From the NCBI GenBank assembly GCA_965214875.1, contig OZ243980.1, positions 1,364,001-1,428,000 of the forward strand: 64,000 nt of DNA, read 5' to 3'. Positions 52,729 to 61,349 of this stretch are shown piece by piece. The position numbers and the translations under genes were made by a program. The DNA is from CBDAUN01 sp965214875 (lineage in GTDB: Bacteria; Pseudomonadota; Gammaproteobacteria; Arenicellales; JAJDZL01). The notes beneath the pieces are model-generated. The model worked only from the letters and a program-made list of their open reading frames with translations. It ran no database searches and had not been told where the DNA came from. How positions within the stretch are numbered: the stretch's first letter is position 1; the number at the start of each line of letters is the position of its first letter.

Positions 52729-54755
52729 CCGTCTTGTGCCTTCTTCGTGTCATGCTCGATGTCGACGCAGATAGCGCCCTCGGCCACCGAATCGCCGACA
52801 GCAATGTGGACTTTGGCCACAATTCCGTCGGTGGTGGCGCATAGCTGATGCTCGATTTTCATCGCTTCGACAACTGCGACGCAATCGCCTTTTCTAACGT
52901 GGTCTCCTTTATGTACGCTGATATGTGCAACTCGTCCCGGCAACGGAGCGGCTAGCCCTGCTTTTCCGTCCTCTTGTTCGAAAGTTGGCGTATCGGAAAA
53001 TCCGCTTTGCGAAAACTCAAACCTTGAACTGCCGCAAAACATGACGGTGCTTGCATCTAGGCAAAAGTAGGATAATTCCCACATTTTTCCATCGATTTCG
53101 GCACTGATGCTTTGCTCGTTGAAGCAGTTTAATCTTAGCTGCAATGAGAGCGAAGCGTGTGCAACGCAAAACTTCGCCGCATCAAGCTCCTGTACAGACA
53201 TCGCATAAGTTGTTCCAGCAGAAGTTAGCACGTACGCGAATTCGCACGGAGCATTCATTCTCCATCCTGACTGGCCAAGCCATGGCGAATGCATGTCGGA
53301 TGCCGAATGGTAAGGGGCTTGATTGGTTTGTTTCTCTCTTGCTCTGAGGTGATAAACGAGTATGCCTAGTGCCAGCATTTCATTGGCTGGAGCTTGGGTT
53401 GCCTGCATCAAGCTTTTAAGATTGGTCTCAACATAGTTGATATGGATGGCGCCTTGCAAGATTGCGGCATCGTTAAGCAAGTCGATCAGAAACCCGACGT
53501 TGACCTCGACTCCAGCAACGAAGGTTTGACTTAGCGCATTGACGAGCCGTGCAATTGCGTCGGTCCGGTTGCGGCCTGTTGCAACGATTTTCGCGATCAT
53601 GGGATCATAGAATTCGCTGACTGTGTCGCCCTGGCGGACACCGGTGTGCACTTGAAGGTTTGTAGCCGCGCGAGGAAACTGCACCAGCTCAAGCAAACCG
53701 GGCGACGGCCGGAACCCGTTGGCCGGACTTTCGGCATAGATTCTCGCTTCGATCGCATGCTTCGAGACGGCCGATGGTTGGCCGAATGTTTCAATCGACT
53801 CGCCAGCCGCAATCTGCAACTGCCATGCCACTAGATCGACACCCACGATTTGTTCTGTTACCGGATGTTCAACTTGAAGACGCGTGTTCATTTCCATGAA
53901 GTAGAAATCATCATCTTGGAGTAGAAACTCAACAGTGCCCAAATTATCGTAGTCGAGTTGCTGCGCGAGCCGGACTGATGAATCGTGCATCGCTTGGCGG
54001 ACTGATTCACTGATGCTTGGAGCGGGTGCTTCCTCGATAATTTTCTGGTAGCGCCGCTGCGCAGAACAGTCCCGGTTGCCCAAGGCAAGGCAGTGGCCAT
54101 GCTTGTCCGCCGCGATTTGGACTTCGATGTGTCTGGCAGAGACGAGGTACTTCTCCAAGATGATTTCATCATCTCCGAATGCCTTCATCGATTCCGATTG
54201 GGCGATTTTCAAGTTTAGTGCGAAATCTTTTTCGTTCTCGACAATCCGCATGCCGCGTCCGCCGCCGCCTAAAGCCGACTTGAGCAGAATAGGGAAGCCC
54301 ACATCAATCGCTGCTTCAAGCATGTGTCGTGGGTCTTGAGATGCGCCGCGATAGCCTGGAAGGGTTTCTACGCTTGCTTGATGTGCAATTTGCGCGGCGA
54401 TCGATTTAGATGCCATTTGCCGAATCGCATCTGCACGAGGCCCGATAAACGCAAGGTCGTTCGCTTGGCATTGTTCTGCCAGCTTATAATTTTCCGATAG
54501 AAATCCGTAGCCCGGGTGGATGGCTGTTGCGCCAGTGCTTTTAGCGGCCGCGATAATCTTGTCGATGTTCAAATAGCTTTTCGAAGGCGAGGAGGATCCT
54601 ATATCGACCGCCTCATCGGCTTGTGCGACATGTAGAGAATTGCGATCAGCTTCGGAAAAGACCGCAACTGTGGAAATGCCAAGTTTTGTCGCCGTTCGCA
54701 TGATGCGACAGGCAATTTCCGCACGATTGGCGATGAGTAGTTTTTGAAAGGGCAC
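52725..54755 (-). CDS. liuD: Methylcrotonyl-CoA carboxylase biotin subunit (alpha)
   Basis: About 676 residues. Biotin carboxylase N-domain (KLLIANRAEIACRI), ATP-grasp with GGGGRGMR, the conserved NRDCSAQRRYQKIIEEAP and MNTRLQVEHPVTE blocks, and a C-terminal biotinyl domain with EAMKIEH. The gene starts with GTG at 54,755, preceded by GAGG; the frame open to 54,887 lies inside liuC and is not used. Together with LiuB it carboxylates 3-methylcrotonyl-CoA. It lies 16 bases after liuC. Confidence 0.93.
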   Translation of the reverse strand: MPFQKLLIANRAEIACRIMRTATKLGISTVAVFSEADRNSLHVAQADEAVDIGSSSPSKSYLNIDKIIAAAKSTGATAIHPGYGFLSENYKLAEQCQANDLAFIGPRADAIRQMASKSIAAQIAHQASVETLPGYRGASQDPRHMLEAAIDVGFPILLKSALGGGGRGMRIVENEKDFALNLKIAQSESMKAFGDDEIILEKYLVSARHIEVQIAADKHGHCLALGNRDCSAQRRYQKIIEEAPAPSISESVRQAMHDSSVRLAQQLDYDNLGTVEFLLQDDDFYFMEMNTRLQVEHPVTEQIVGVDLVAWQLQIAAGESIETFGQPSAVSKHAIEARIYAESPANGFRPSPGLLELVQFPRAATNLQVHTGVRQGDTVSEFYDPMIAKIVATGRNRTDAIARLVNALSQTFVAGVEVNVGFLIDLLNDAAILQGAIHINYVETNLKSLMQATQAPANEMLALGILVYHLRAREKQTNQAPYHSASDMHSPWLGQSGWRMNAPCEFAYVLTSAGTTYAMSVQELDAAKFCVAHASLSLQLRLNCFNEQSISAEIDGKMWELSYFCLDASTVMFCGSSRFEFSQSGFSDTPTFEQEDGKAGLAAPLPGRVAHISVHKGDHVRKGDCVAVVEAMKIEHQLCATTDGIVAKVHIAVGDSVAEGAICVDIEHDTKKAQDG

Positions 54756-54771
54756 GTCAGCGCCTCGATTG

Positions 54772-55566
54772 CTAATTCCAGTTTGGCGATCGTTTTTCGA
54801 AAAATGCGGACATGCCTTCCTGAGCCTCCGATGATGCTCGAATTTTTGCGATCCGTTTCGACGTTTCCTGAACGGTTGTGTTATCAATCTCGTCCGCGAC
54901 TAACGATCGGAGTAGCGATTTGGCTTCGCACTGAGCATTTGGGCCGCCTTTGAGAAGTTCTTGGACCACTCTGTCGCAGGTTTGGCTTAGCTGGTCCACG
55001 GCCGCAATTTCATGAATCAATCCAAGTTTTAGTGCTGTTTGCGCATTGAATCGTTCTCCAGTCAGGAAATAGCGTCTCGCATTGCGGGTGCCGATTGATT
55101 GAACTACATACGGACTGATGATTGAGGGAATCAGCCCCAGGCGAACCTCCGAAATGCTGAATGTGGAATTGGCATCGGCAATAGCAATGTCGCAACAGGC
55201 AGCCAGTCCCACTCCGCCGCCATACACAGCACCATGAATTTGCGCAATGGTAGGGCATGGTATACGATAAAGCGAATCAAGCATGTTTGCCAAGCGGCGA
55301 GCATCTTCCAAATTCTCTGCTTCATCGTACTGCGAGGTTCTCCTCATCCAATCGATATCGGCGCCAGCGCAAAAACTGCGTCCGTTTCCCTTGATTACGA
55401 TCAAGCGACATGAAGCCGCGCTACTGAGTTCGATGATTGCTTCTGCTAGTTCCTGAATCATCACCTCGTTGAATGCGTTATGCACTTCAGGTCGGTTTAG
55501 TTCAATGGCGTATAGGCCGTCCGCTTCTTTCGAAGTCTTGATCGTGGTGAATTCATATCTGCTCAT
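54772..55566 (-). CDS. liuC: Methylglutaconyl-CoA hydratase (enoyl-CoA hydratase family)
   Basis: 264 residues of the crotonase fold. The oxyanion-hole parts are GNGRSFCAGADIDWM and HGAVYGGGVGLAACCD; the acidic residue follows in FSISEVRLGLIPS. Placement between liuB and liuD assigns it to hydration of 3-methylglutaconyl-CoA to HMG-CoA. It starts 18 bases after the liuB stop. Confidence 0.88.
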   Translation of the reverse strand: MSRYEFTTIKTSKEADGLYAIELNRPEVHNAFNEVMIQELAEAIIELSSAASCRLIVIKGNGRSFCAGADIDWMRRTSQYDEAENLEDARRLANMLDSLYRIPCPTIAQIHGAVYGGGVGLAACCDIAIADANSTFSISEVRLGLIPSIISPYVVQSIGTRNARRYFLTGERFNAQTALKLGLIHEIAAVDQLSQTCDRVVQELLKGGPNAQCEAKSLLRSLVADEIDNTTVQETSKRIAKIRASSEAQEGMSAFFEKRSPNWN

Positions 55567-55584
55567 GGTATGGTCGATGAGTAG

Positions 55585-57186
55585 TCACATTCTGAAAATT
55601 CCGAACCGGGTATCCGGAATGGTTGCATTCAAGGAAGCTGAGATCCCAAGGCCTAAAATGGTGCGGGTGTCTGCTGGATCAATTATCCCGTCATCCCATA
55701 TGCGTGCGCTCGAATAGTAGGGGTGACCTTGCGTTTCATACTGCTTAAGGATCGAGTCTTTGAATTCTTCCTGTTGCTGTTCGGTCATATCCTTGCTGTT
55801 GGGGTTGTCCGAACGCACCTGCGCGAGCACGTTCGCCGCTTGCTTGCCGCCCATGACAGAAATGCGCGCGTTGGGCCACTGCCAAAGGAATCGCGGAGAA
55901 TAGGCACGTCCGCACATCGCGTAGTTGCCCGCGCCATAGCTGCCACCGATGATGATCGAGAATTTCGGAACGTTGGCGCAGGCAACGGCGGTAACAAGTT
56001 TAGCTCCATCCTTTGCGATTCCGCCTGCTTCATATTTCTTGCCCACCATGAACCCGACAATGTTTTGCAGGAAGACGAGCGGGATTTTGCGCTGGCAGCA
56101 AAGCTCGATGAAATGAGTTGCCTTTAGTGCAGATTCCGAATACAGGATGCCATTATTCGCGATAACGCCGACCGGATAGCCGAGTATATGGGCAAAGCCG
56201 CATACCAATGATGTGGCGTATAGCCTTTTGAATTCGCTAAACTCGCTTGCGTCCACGATTCGGGCGATGACTTCGCGCACATCGTATGATTGCCGCAAGT
56301 CGCAGGGCACCACGCCATAAAGTTCACGAGGGTCAAAAAGCGGCGGTTCGGGTTCTTTAGCCTGAATCGCGCCACACTTTCGCTGATTGAGACGAGAGAC
56401 GATGTCGCGCACGATGGCAAGCGCATGATGGTCGTCTTGCGCATAGTGATCGGTTATTCCCGATTGCCTTGAGTGCACGTCTGCGCCGCCCAGCTCCTCG
56501 GCGGATACGGTTTCGCCAGTTGCTGCCTTCACGAGCGGAGGTCCGCCAAGAAAGATGGTGCCTTGCTTGCGGACGATTATGGATTCATCGCACATGGCCG
56601 GCACGTAGGCGCCGCCTGCAGTGCAAGAGCCCATGACCGCCGCGATTTGCGGCAAGCCCTGCGCGGACATGTTTGCCTGGTTGTAGAAGATTCTGCCGAA
56701 GTGGTCGCGATCAGGGAAAACCTCGTCTTGGCGAGGCAGGAAGGCACCGCCGGAATCGACGAGATAGATGCAGGGGAGCTGATTCTCGCTTGCGATCTCT
56801 TGCGCGCGCAAATGCTTCTTGACCGTCATCGGATAGTAGGTGCCTCCTTTGACAGTGGCATCGTTTGCGAAGATCATGCATTCGCGCCCCGAAACCAGTC
56901 CTATGCCTGTGACGATTCCAGCTCCGGGCACTTCATTGCTGTACATTTGCCAGGCTGCATAGGGTGCCACTTCAAGAAAGGGCGAACATTGATCCAGCAA
57001 AAAGTTGATGCGGTCCCTGGCTAGTATTTTCCCCCGTTCGATGTGTTTTTGGCGGGATTTCACGCTGCCTCCGGCACGTATGGCGGAAAGCGTTTTTTGC
57101 AAATCTTCGACCAACGCGGACATCTGCGCTTGTCGAGATTTGAACTCGTCGCTTTTTGGATCAATTTGTGAAGCAAGCACCGGCAT
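55585..57186 (-). CDS. liuB: Methylcrotonyl-CoA carboxylase carboxyltransferase subunit (beta)
   Basis: 533 residues, acyl-CoA carboxyltransferase. The N-half binds acyl-CoA (GGSVKSRQKHIERGK, GSCTAGGAYVPAM) and the C-half binds carboxybiotin (QNIVGFMVGKKYEAGGIAKDG, GGSYGAGNYAMCGRAYSPRF). These patterns point to methylcrotonyl- or geranyl-CoA carboxylase; the operon favours the former. Homology begins at Met 57,186; the frame is open to 57,294 inside the upstream gene. Confidence 0.92.
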   Translation of the reverse strand: MPVLASQIDPKSDEFKSRQAQMSALVEDLQKTLSAIRAGGSVKSRQKHIERGKILARDRINFLLDQCSPFLEVAPYAAWQMYSNEVPGAGIVTGIGLVSGRECMIFANDATVKGGTYYPMTVKKHLRAQEIASENQLPCIYLVDSGGAFLPRQDEVFPDRDHFGRIFYNQANMSAQGLPQIAAVMGSCTAGGAYVPAMCDESIIVRKQGTIFLGGPPLVKAATGETVSAEELGGADVHSRQSGITDHYAQDDHHALAIVRDIVSRLNQRKCGAIQAKEPEPPLFDPRELYGVVPCDLRQSYDVREVIARIVDASEFSEFKRLYATSLVCGFAHILGYPVGVIANNGILYSESALKATHFIELCCQRKIPLVFLQNIVGFMVGKKYEAGGIAKDGAKLVTAVACANVPKFSIIIGGSYGAGNYAMCGRAYSPRFLWQWPNARISVMGGKQAANVLAQVRSDNPNSKDMTEQQQEEFKDSILKQYETQGHPYYSSARIWDDGIIDPADTRTILGLGISASLNATIPDTRFGIFRM

Positions 57187-57220
57187 GGCTACGGCAGTCC
57201 CTAATAAAAACCGAAGCGAA

Positions 57221-57820
57221 TTACCAGCCGCCGGTATCCAGCCACATTTCGATTTGGCCAAGCCGGTCATGTCCCCAGAATGGCTCGCCATCAATAACGA
57301 AGTATGGTGAGCCGAATACTGAGTTTGAAATCGCGTGGTCGGTTGCGTCGCGGACTAGTTGTTTGACTTCGCTATCCGACAATGCATCAGCAATTCCCGA
57401 TGCGTCAACGCCGGCGCGTTTCGCGACCTCGATTACGACTTCAGGTTGCGAGATCAGTTCGTCATCAGCGAAGTAGGCGCTGAACAGATGCTGAGCAAGC
57501 TGTTTGGCCGCCCCTGGGTCGCGTTGATTCAGCCAATAGAACGCACGGCACGGAACGACGGTGGCGATCGGAAACTGTGTCGGCAGCTTGAAGGGAATAT
57601 TGGTCAGCCGCGCCGTTCTGGGTAGGTCGCGAAGCGAGTATTTGTCTACTAACGGAATTCGCACTAAAGGTTTTCGATCAGTGATCTTCATGACTGCCCC
57701 CATCAAGTAGGGATGCCAGGCAACTGACCGGCCATAACGATCCGCTATGCTGTCAATCAACGTGCTCGAAAAGTAGCCGTAGGGCGACGAGAAGTCAAAG
57801 TAGAAATCAATCGAATTCAT
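57221..57820 (-). CDS. DsbA-like 2-hydroxychromene-2-carboxylate isomerase (kappa-class GST) family protein
   Basis: 199 residues. The N-terminus FYFDFSSPYGYFSS carries the Ser that replaces Cys in the thioredoxin-fold active site of this family; GSPYFVIDGEPFWGHDRL is the conserved C-terminal cis-Pro region. Characterised members are glutathione-dependent isomerases in naphthalene degradation. Homologues occur inside leucine-degradation operons of proteobacteria with no proven role. The start is Met 57,820; frames upstream would run into the thiolase gene. It lies between thiolase and liuB with 34- and 65-base gaps. Confidence 0.85.
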   Translation of the reverse strand: MNSIDFYFDFSSPYGYFSSTLIDSIADRYGRSVAWHPYLMGAVMKITDRKPLVRIPLVDKYSLRDLPRTARLTNIPFKLPTQFPIATVVPCRAFYWLNQRDPGAAKQLAQHLFSAYFADDELISQPEVVIEVAKRAGVDASGIADALSDSEVKQLVRDATDHAISNSVFGSPYFVIDGEPFWGHDRLGQIEMWLDTGGW

Positions 57821-57885
57821 TCGATTTGCAACTATTTCGTTCGGACTAGACTGGTTATAGTTTCTGACATCGCATGCAACTGCGC

Positions 57886-59076
57886 CTACTTCCTCAGCAT
57901 TTCCAGGCCGACTGCTGTCGCTTCGCCCCCGCCGATACACATTGATGCGATTCCGCGATGCAGATCATATCGTTGCAGCGCCGCAATCAGAGTGACTAGA
58001 ATTCGACTGCCGGAGGCACCTATGGGATGACCGAGCGCACAAGCCCCGCCGTGCACATTGACCTTTTCGTGCGGAATGTTCAGACTGCGCATAGTGGCCA
58101 TTGTCACGACCGCGAATGCTTCGTTGATTTCAAAAAGATCGACGGCATCAATGCTCCAGTTCAATTTTTCTAGTAGGTGCTTAATGGCTCCGATCGGAGC
58201 GGTTGGAAATCGACTTGGCTCATTTGCATAGGTTACATGTCCCGCGATGCGGGCATACGGCTTAGCGTCGATTTTAGTAGCGGCTGGTTCTGTCATGAGG
58301 ATGAGCGTTGCCGCACCATCGGAGATAGAGCTCGAATTTGCTGGTGTCACGGTGCCGTCTTTTCGAAATGCAGGACGCAGTTTCGAAATCTTTTCGATGC
58401 TGGCGGTCTGAGGCTGCTCGTCAACTAGCACCGCATACTGGTCTTTGTGCGTTTCGACCCGCACTGGAACGATTTCCTTTTGGAAAGCGCCGGTGTCTGT
58501 TGCGCGAACAGATCGGGTAAGAGATTTGATCGCAAATGCATCCTGCTCTTCGCGGGCGAATTGGTATTGATCAGCGCATCGCTCGGCGAAACTGCCCATA
58601 AGGGTGCCGGTTTCGTAGGCATCTTCAAGCCCGTCGATAAACATGTGGTCGTGGATTTTGGAGTGCCCCATGCGCAATCCGACACGAGCCTTTTCAAGGA
58701 TATAGGGGGCGTTGCTCATGCTTTCCATGCCACCGGCAACGACGACGAGATTGGTACCGGCGACGATGGAGTCGTGAGCCAGCATGACCGTCTTCATTCC
58801 GGAGCCGCACATCTTGTTCACGGTGGTGCATCCGACCGACTTGGGTATTCCTGCCGCTAAGGCGGCCTGTCGAGCGGGCGCTTGACGCTGGCCGGCTGGG
58901 AGCACGCAGCCCATCAAGACTTCGTTAACATCCTTGCCTGCGATGTTCGAGTCGGCCATCGCTGCACGGATCGACACAGCACCTAGTTGAGGGGCTGTGA
59001 TTGGCGCAAGTTTGCCTTGAAAGCCGCCTATTGGCGTTCTAGCCAAGCCTGTGATCACTACCGGGGCGATGCTCAT
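57886..59076 (-). CDS. atoB: Acetyl-CoA C-acetyltransferase (thiolase)
   Basis: 396 residues. The nucleophile Cys is in NKMCGSGMK (about residue 90), the active-site His in CALGHPIGASG and the second Cys in CIGGGEA. These are intact thiolase motifs of the biosynthetic/degradative acetoacetyl-CoA type. Here it would cleave acetoacetyl-CoA after acetoacetate activation, though no CoA-transferase gene is nearby. It follows the acyl-CoA dehydrogenase by 19 bases. Confidence 0.92.
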   Translation of the reverse strand: MSIAPVVITGLARTPIGGFQGKLAPITAPQLGAVSIRAAMADSNIAGKDVNEVLMGCVLPAGQRQAPARQAALAAGIPKSVGCTTVNKMCGSGMKTVMLAHDSIVAGTNLVVVAGGMESMSNAPYILEKARVGLRMGHSKIHDHMFIDGLEDAYETGTLMGSFAERCADQYQFAREEQDAFAIKSLTRSVRATDTGAFQKEIVPVRVETHKDQYAVLVDEQPQTASIEKISKLRPAFRKDGTVTPANSSSISDGAATLILMTEPAATKIDAKPYARIAGHVTYANEPSRFPTAPIGAIKHLLEKLNWSIDAVDLFEINEAFAVVTMATMRSLNIPHEKVNVHGGACALGHPIGASGSRILVTLIAALQRYDLHRGIASMCIGGGEATAVGLEMLRK

Positions 59077-59095
59077 GGCCGCTACTATTTATTGA

Positions 59096-60271
59096 TCATG
59101 TCGGTGAGGTTTCGTTGAACAGTTCTCGCCCGATCAGCATTCGTCGAATTTCGCTGGTCCCTGCGCCGATTTCATAGAGTTTTGCATCGCGCAGAAACCG
59201 CCCTGTGGGTGTTTCATTGACATAGCCCATTGCCCCAAGGATCTGAATTGCCTCTAGAGCGCACCAGGTGGCCTTTTCGGCGGTATACAGGATGACGGCG
59301 GCCGCATCTTTGCGCGTCGTCTCGCCCCTGTCGCACGCTGCTGCGACGGCGTACGTGTAGGCGCGCGATGCGTTTGAAACGGCATACATGTCGGCAATTT
59401 TACCTTGGATGAGTTGAAACTCGCCAATAGGCCGACTGAACTGCTTGCGCTCGTGAATGTAGGGCAGCGTCGTATCAAGGCAGGCTTGCATGATGCCGAG
59501 AGGCCCGCCAGATAGAACAACGCGCTCAAAGTCCAGTCCGCTCATGAGCACTTCAACTCCTCTGTCAACTTCACCAAGCACATTTTCCAGCGGCACGTAG
59601 CAGTCGGTGAATACCAATTCCCCTGTATTCGATCCGCGCATGCCGAGCTTGTCTAATTTCTGCGCTGATGAGAAGCCTTCGAAACCTCGCTCGACAATAA
59701 ATGCGGTTATCCCTCTGGAGCCTTGTTCCGGACTGGTCTTTGCGTAGATGATCAAAACATCCGCATCAGGTCCGTTAGTGATCCACATCTTGTTTCCGTT
59801 CAATACATAGCCGCCATCTTTCATGGCTGCGGACAGTTTCATGCTGACGATATCGGAACCTGCGCCAGGTTCGGTCATGGCAAGTGCGCCGACATGCTCG
59901 CCGGAGATCAGCTTCGGCAGATATTTCTGCTTCTGGCTATCGGTCGCATTGCGTCGAAGCTGATTGACGGCAAGATTTGAGTGCGCACCATAGGATAGAC
60001 CGACGGAAGCCGAAGCGCGGCTGATTTCTTCCATTGCTACGACATGTTCCAAGTAGCCCATTTCAGCACCGCCATATTGCTGTTCGACAGTAATTCCAAG
60101 CAGGCCGAGATCGCCCATTTTCCGCCAAAGATCTTGCGGAAACTCGTTTGAGCGGTCGATTTGCGCGGCACGATCGCATATTTCCTGCCGAGCGAACTCC
60201 TGAATACTTGCACGCAGCAGGTCCGCTGTTTCGCCTAGATTGAAATTGAATTCTTGGAAATTCGCTTGCAT
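59096..60271 (-). CDS. liuA: Isovaleryl-CoA dehydrogenase
   Basis: 391 residues of the acyl-CoA dehydrogenase family. FAD and substrate motifs: AMTEPGAGSD, KMWITNGPDAD and the C-terminal RDAKLYEIGAGTSEIRR. The catalytic Glu of isovaleryl-CoA dehydrogenases lies not at the usual C-terminal place (Gly there: YEIGAG) but earlier, in LDFERVVLSGGPLG, and is present. It oxidises isovaleryl-CoA to 3-methylcrotonyl-CoA, first CoA step of the operon. Its start is four bases from the thioesterase pseudogene's stop. Confidence 0.93.
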   Translation of the reverse strand: MQANFQEFNFNLGETADLLRASIQEFARQEICDRAAQIDRSNEFPQDLWRKMGDLGLLGITVEQQYGGAEMGYLEHVVAMEEISRASASVGLSYGAHSNLAVNQLRRNATDSQKQKYLPKLISGEHVGALAMTEPGAGSDIVSMKLSAAMKDGGYVLNGNKMWITNGPDADVLIIYAKTSPEQGSRGITAFIVERGFEGFSSAQKLDKLGMRGSNTGELVFTDCYVPLENVLGEVDRGVEVLMSGLDFERVVLSGGPLGIMQACLDTTLPYIHERKQFSRPIGEFQLIQGKIADMYAVSNASRAYTYAVAAACDRGETTRKDAAAVILYTAEKATWCALEAIQILGAMGYVNETPTGRFLRDAKLYEIGAGTSEIRRMLIGRELFNETSPT

Positions 60272-60275
60272 GCCA

Positions 60276-60727
60276 TTAGGAGGATATTAGGCAAGTGCAA
60301 GTCTGCTGAACGATTGCGCATGGCTCGTAGACACCACCAATGAAAGTTGCCGCATTAAGAGTTGCAAACATAAGAGTGCGTCCGGATTTGACCACTTTGC
60401 CTTCTATGCTGAATTTTTCGCCCTCGGCCGGCGATATGTCAATTTCGAATTCGACCATCAAGATGCAGTTCCCCGAAGGCGTGAGCATCAATGTGGAATG
60501 CCCATCTGCCGAATCTGCGATCAGGCTGATTCTGCCTACATGAAAAAGCCGTCTAGATGTGTCGGCTTTTCGCTAAACGGCACGTCGATTATACAGCGGA
60601 CAGGTTTGATAAGCAGTATTGCGGCACCGAGTGTCGCGATGAGTCGCTGTTTTTCGAAGCCGCTTGCGCAGATTTCCTGATGGCCTGGGCTTTTAGGAGC
60701 GAAAAAGCATTGAAACAACATCTCCAT
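60276..60727 (-). pseudogene. PaaI-type hotdog thioesterase, frameshifted at a homopolymer
   Basis: The minus strand reads a PaaI-like N-terminus from Met 60,727 (RLIATLGAAILLIKPVRCII, then PFSEKPTHLDGF) and then hits a stop. In another frame the protein continues without loss as FHVGRISLIADSADGHSTLM, TVEF-like LMVEFEIDISPAEGEKF and VVKSGRTLMFATLNAATF. The normal family motif GFFHAGxIxxLADSAGG spans the switch, which falls on a run of five A (T in the gene) at 60,543-60,547. Either a one-base slip killed the gene, slippage restores it, or the assembly has an error. Intact members hydrolyse acyl- or aryl-CoA thioesters. It is the first frame of the liu operon. Confidence 0.8.
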
Positions 60728-61349
60728 CTCGGATTTGGCGAATCAGATCCGTTCTTCAACAACAACCGATCGGTACGATCTGGAATCGCCTTTTGCGCAC
60801 TGTCGTTGGAGTGATGAATAGCCGGATACATATTCACCGCATCGGGCCAATGCTGGGCGCTAGGTGTTTCCAGTGAACTTCTACGAGCAGATTATACGAT
60901 CTGATGCGATCAGCACTTGGCATGCGGTCAACGAAAGAATGCGCGCCTATTTTGGCAATGCTGCAGGGCTTGCAAGTTTGCATGTCAATGTGCAAAAAAG
61001 GACTTGCCAATCTTTGCAACGGGTTGTTTTGTGCAGCTTCACCGCATTTTGTCTTAGACAATTCAAGACCCAATTTTGCTACAATTTTAAGGTGAAACCT
61101 GTAATTTCGCCTAGTCAACCTATAGGTGCACTCAAGGTTTTGATCTATTGAAGTTGCCGCTATGAGAGCAAGTGCGCCACTAATTGGGAAAAGTATTTTG
61201 AAGCCTAAGATTAAGCCGCCGAAAAGTAGTTTTCAATATCGCGCAAGCATAATTTGGAAGCTTCGTCGAATGAACCGGCTGATCTGAAATATTCGACGAT
61301 GCGTCTTGCCTCTGAGCCGCACTGCCTTGTCTCAAAAAATAATCTGAAA
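60728..61349. other. Divergent intergenic region between the liu operon and icmF
   Basis: No gene recognised in about 620 bases. It must hold the promoters of both the liu operon and icmF. No LiuR-type regulator gene is near and no clear operator stands out. Confidence 0.5.
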
